Part shown: positions 6,384 to 7,868 of the stretch, piece after piece
How positions within the stretch are numbered: position 1 is the first letter of the stretch
Layout: the number at the start of each line of letters is the position of its first letter
Source of the DNA: Acidimicrobiales bacterium
Lineage (GTDB): Bacteria; Actinomycetota; Acidimicrobiia; Acidimicrobiales; Poriferisodalaceae
Reading direction: 5' to 3'
Assembly (NCBI GenBank): GCA_020439485.1
Contig: JAGQSP010000016.1
Coordinates: 1-7,868 of the forward strand
DNA: 7,868 nucleotides
Program-made: the position numbers and the translations under genes
The notes under the pieces: generated by a model
What the model was told of the DNA's origin: nothing
The model's input: the letters and a program-made list of their open reading frames with translations, nothing else
The model's database searches: none

Positions 6384-7132
6384 CCGCCGTCGACGTGGAT
6401 GATCGATCCCGTCGTGGCCGGGAACCAGTCGCTCAGCAGGGCCAGCGTCGAGCGCGCTACCACGTCCTGGTCGTTGACGTCCCAGCCCAGGGGAGCCTTG
6501 GAGTCCCAGGCGTCCTCGAATTCGCTGAATCCAGGAATCGACTTGGCCGCCATGGTGCGGATGGGCCCCGCCGAGATCAGGTTCACGCGGATTCCTTCGG
6601 CGCCCAGGTCGCGTGCCAGATAGCGGGCAGTCGATTCGAACGCGGCCTTTGCCACGCCCATCCAGTCGTATGCCGGCCAGGCCACGGTGGCATCGAAAGT
6701 CAGGCCGACAACCGAGCCCTTGGCTTCGGCCAACAAGGGGCGCAACGCCCCGGCGAGAGCCTTCAGCGAGAAGGCCGAGATGTTGACCGCCACGGACACA
6801 TCTTCCCATTCGGCGTTCATGAAGTTGCCGCCCAGGCACGACTCGGGTGCGAAGCCGATGGCGTGAAGCACCCCGTCGACGCGGCCCCAGCGTTGCTGCA
6901 GGTCGGCCGCAACGGCGGCCAGCTGGTCTGGCTGTGTCACGTCGAGCTCGAGCACGTCGGGTGTCGACGGCAGCTTGCGCGCAGTGCGCTCGGTGAGGCG
7001 AAGCCCGCGTCCGGCGCCGGTCAGCACGATTTCGGCGCCTTCGTCAACGGCTCGCTTGGCGACGGCGTAGGCCAACGAGGCGTCGGTCAGCACACCTGTG
7101 ATCAGCAGCTTCTTGCCTTCGAGCAATCCCAC
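6362..7132 (-). CDS. fabI: Enoyl-[acyl-carrier-protein] reductase (NADH), FabI/InhA type
   Basis: This 256-residue short-chain dehydrogenase-fold enzyme catalyses the last reduction in each cycle of fatty-acid elongation (type II synthesis, cytoplasm). It aligns with mycobacterial InhA at a near-constant offset of three residues: the dinucleotide loop GVLTDASLA (13-21), LELDV (61-65), HAIGF (90-94), the catalytic pair Y155 and K162 in AYDWMGVAK, SAGPIRT (187-193) and the C-terminal DWFPATTG...HVDGG. F146 matches the active-site Phe149 of InhA. A91 sits where InhA and E. coli FabI have serine. The start is GTG at 7132, matching the InhA N-terminus (GLLEGK versus GLLDGK); TTG two codons later is an alternative with better ribosome-site spacing. 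The gene stands alone on its strand, convergent with the WXG100-like pair and divergent from the F420 reductase gene. Confidence 0.95.
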   Translation of the reverse strand: MGLLEGKKLLITGVLTDASLAYAVAKRAVDEGAEIVLTGAGRGLRLTERTARKLPSTPDVLELDVTQPDQLAAVAADLQQRWGRVDGVLHAIGFAPESCLGGNFMNAEWEDVSVAVNISAFSLKALAGALRPLLAEAKGSVVGLTFDATVAWPAYDWMGVAKAAFESTARYLARDLGAEGIRVNLISAGPIRTMAAKSIPGFSEFEDAWDSKAPLGWDVNDQDVVARSTLALLSDWFPATTGSIIHVDGGYHAMGA

Positions 7133-7135
7133 GGG

Positions 7136-7141
7136 TCCTCC
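7136..7141 (-). promoter_or_regulatory. Shine-Dalgarno sequence of fabI
   Basis: On the minus strand GGAGGA lies only 3 nt before the GTG at 7132 (4 nt from the GGAGG core). This is shorter than usual. The TTG at codon 3 would be 9 nt away, so initiation there is possible. Confidence 0.6.
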
Positions 7142-7177
7142 GTTCCTGGGTCGGCCTGGTCGGTGTGATGGCTGTGT

Positions 7178-7190
7178 CGGCGGACCGCCG
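7178..7190. repeat. Short GC palindrome in the fabI / F420 reductase intergenic region
   Basis: CGGCGG and CCGCCG flank a single A. As RNA in the fabI leader it could form a five-pair stem with a three-base loop; as DNA it could be an operator between divergent genes. GC-rich sequence produces such palindromes by chance, so it is noted only as a landmark. Confidence 0.25.
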
Positions 7191-7206
7191 CCGTGACCCG
7201 GTCAAG

Positions 7207-7212
7207 ACTGTA
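7207..7212 (-). promoter_or_regulatory. Weak candidate -10 box for fabI
   Basis: On the minus strand TACAGT fits TANNNT and would place the transcript start roughly 67 nt before the fabI GTG. No convincing -35 element lies 16-18 bp upstream. TTGACC (minus strand, 7205-7200) also occurs nearby, but it has no -10 partner. Confidence 0.2.
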
Positions 7213-7239
7213 TTGCACACCTCGCCGAACGATTACGCT
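7213..7239 (+). promoter_or_regulatory. Candidate leaderless promoter of the F420 reductase gene
   Basis: The -10 hexamer TACGCT (7234-7239, TANNNT type) ends exactly 6 nt before the ATG at 7246, which is where transcription would start. A -35-like TTGCAC lies at 7213-7218 with a short 15-bp spacer. No Shine-Dalgarno sequence precedes the ATG. Together these suggest a leaderless mRNA, common in actinobacteria. Confidence 0.5.
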
Positions 7240-7245
7240 TCGCCC

Positions 7246-7868
7246 ATGGCCACCAAGTCCAACTCCGAATCAGACAACCCTCAAACGGACGGTTCCGAGA
7301 ACGCGGGCACTGCGCATCCCGACGTTCCGGTTGGCAAGGCCCCTTCGGACACTGCCCGCGCGAAGCTCCCCTCGGTCGGCATCGTCGGTGGCACCGGTCC
7401 GGCCGGGTCTGCATTGGCGGTCAGGTTGGCCAGCGTGGGCATGGAAGTGGTGTTGGGCTCGCGCTCGAAATACCGCGCCATGGAGATCGTCGACGGTGTG
7501 CTGGCCGAGTGGCCAGACCACGACCTCGAGATAGTGGCAGGCGACAACGACGATGCAGCCAAGGCCGACATCGTGGTCATCGCCACCCCCTGGGCCGCAG
7601 CCGCTATCACGGCGCGCAGCGTTGCCGAGCACGTCAGTGGCAAGGTGGTCATCACCATGGCCAACGCGTTGACGCGCGTCGGCGACGAGTTCATCCCGCT
7701 GATCCCGCCGCGCGGGTCTGTGGCCGCCAGCGTGCAGGCGATGGTGCCAGACGCACGCGTCGCCGCGGCGTTCCAGCACGTGCCCGCCCACGAGCTGGGC
7801 GATCTGCGCAATCCGATCAACAGCGACGTTCTGATCTGCAGCGATCACCGCTCGGCCGTCGACGCGGT
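7246..7868 (+). CDS. npdG: NADPH-dependent F420 reductase (F420H2:NADP+ oxidoreductase family), 3' end beyond the window
   Basis: The first 207 codons are present; the gene runs off the right edge. The enzyme transfers hydride between NADPH and the deazaflavin cofactor F420 in the cytoplasm. After a polar, probably disordered extension (1-41), the Rossmann domain shows VGIVGGTGPAGSALAVRLA (44-62), then GSRSKYR (71-77), where the Ser-Arg following strand 2 binds the NADPH 2'-phosphate in the archaeal enzyme. DIVVIATPW (108-116) follows, then RGSVAASVQAM (156-166) and AAAFQHVPAHELGD (173-186), matching the F420-side region of archaeal Fno. Archaeal members begin directly at the Rossmann strand, so the extension is extra. 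No in-frame ATG, GTG or TTG lies between 7246 and the glycine loop, so the extension seems to be real. An in-frame TTG at 7213 is a less likely start. Confidence 0.87.
   Translation, partial: MATKSNSESDNPQTDGSENAGTAHPDVPVGKAPSDTARAKLPSVGIVGGTGPAGSALAVRLASVGMEVVLGSRSKYRAMEIVDGVLAEWPDHDLEIVAGDNDDAAKADIVVIATPWAAAAITARSVAEHVSGKVVITMANALTRVGDEFIPLIPPRGSVAASVQAMVPDARVAAAFQHVPAHELGDLRNPINSDVLICSDHRSAVDA

Noticed and set aside
6185..7168. A 327-codon plus-strand open frame across the second WXG100-like gene and fabI
   Set aside because: It has no recognisable motif and runs antisense to a well-conserved enoyl-ACP reductase, so it is a shadow frame.
1..7868. CRISPR arrays, tRNA/rRNA genes, insertion-sequence ends, phage attachment sites
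   Set aside because: Looked for by eye on both strands; no regularly spaced repeats, cloverleaf patterns or terminal inverted repeats with target duplications were seen.

Overview
The window is GC-rich bacterial DNA, densely packed with genes and using GTG as well as ATG starts. An InhA-like enoyl-ACP reductase, an NADPH-dependent F420 reductase, a phosphotransferase/DUF6285 pair and a WXG100-type secretion cluster together point to an actinobacterium. The style would suit the Acidimicrobiia, but that class-level placement is an inference from gene content only.

Left part (1-1512): a possible gene tail at the left edge runs into a GTG-started APH/ACAD10-type phosphotransferase (59-1105). This overlaps a DUF6285 gene (1102-1512) by an ATGA junction. 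Middle part (1515-5648): only 2 nt later begins a 1377-residue FtsK/SpoIIIE ATPase of the type VII secretion EssC/EccC family. It has a ubiquitin-like N-terminus, one FHA domain, two membrane segments and three ATPase modules, of which only the first keeps a complete Walker A motif. A 115-bp gap follows, holding a strong-looking promoter (TTGACA-N18-TATTCT) and a perfect 11-bp inverted repeat. The 3' arm of that repeat takes in part of the Shine-Dalgarno sequence and two bases of the start codon of the next gene. Then come two small WXG100-like genes (5764-6045 and 6045-6383) that overlap by one base.

Right part: on the minus strand lies fabI/inhA (6362-7132), whose 3' end overlaps the second WXG100-like gene tail-to-tail by 22 bp. 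A 113-bp divergent intergenic region separates it from a plus-strand NADPH:F420 reductase (7246 to the window end, truncated), which appears to be transcribed without a leader.

The core interest is a minimal type VII-like unit: one motor ATPase with its own signal-sensing N-terminus, plus two small helical-hairpin substrates or partners under a separate promoter and a probable translational switch. EccB, EccD, EccE and MycP are not in the window. The flanking metabolic genes (fatty-acid synthesis, acyl-CoA-associated phosphotransferase, F420 redox) look like ordinary chromosomal neighbours. No rRNA, tRNA, CRISPR array or insertion sequence was seen.
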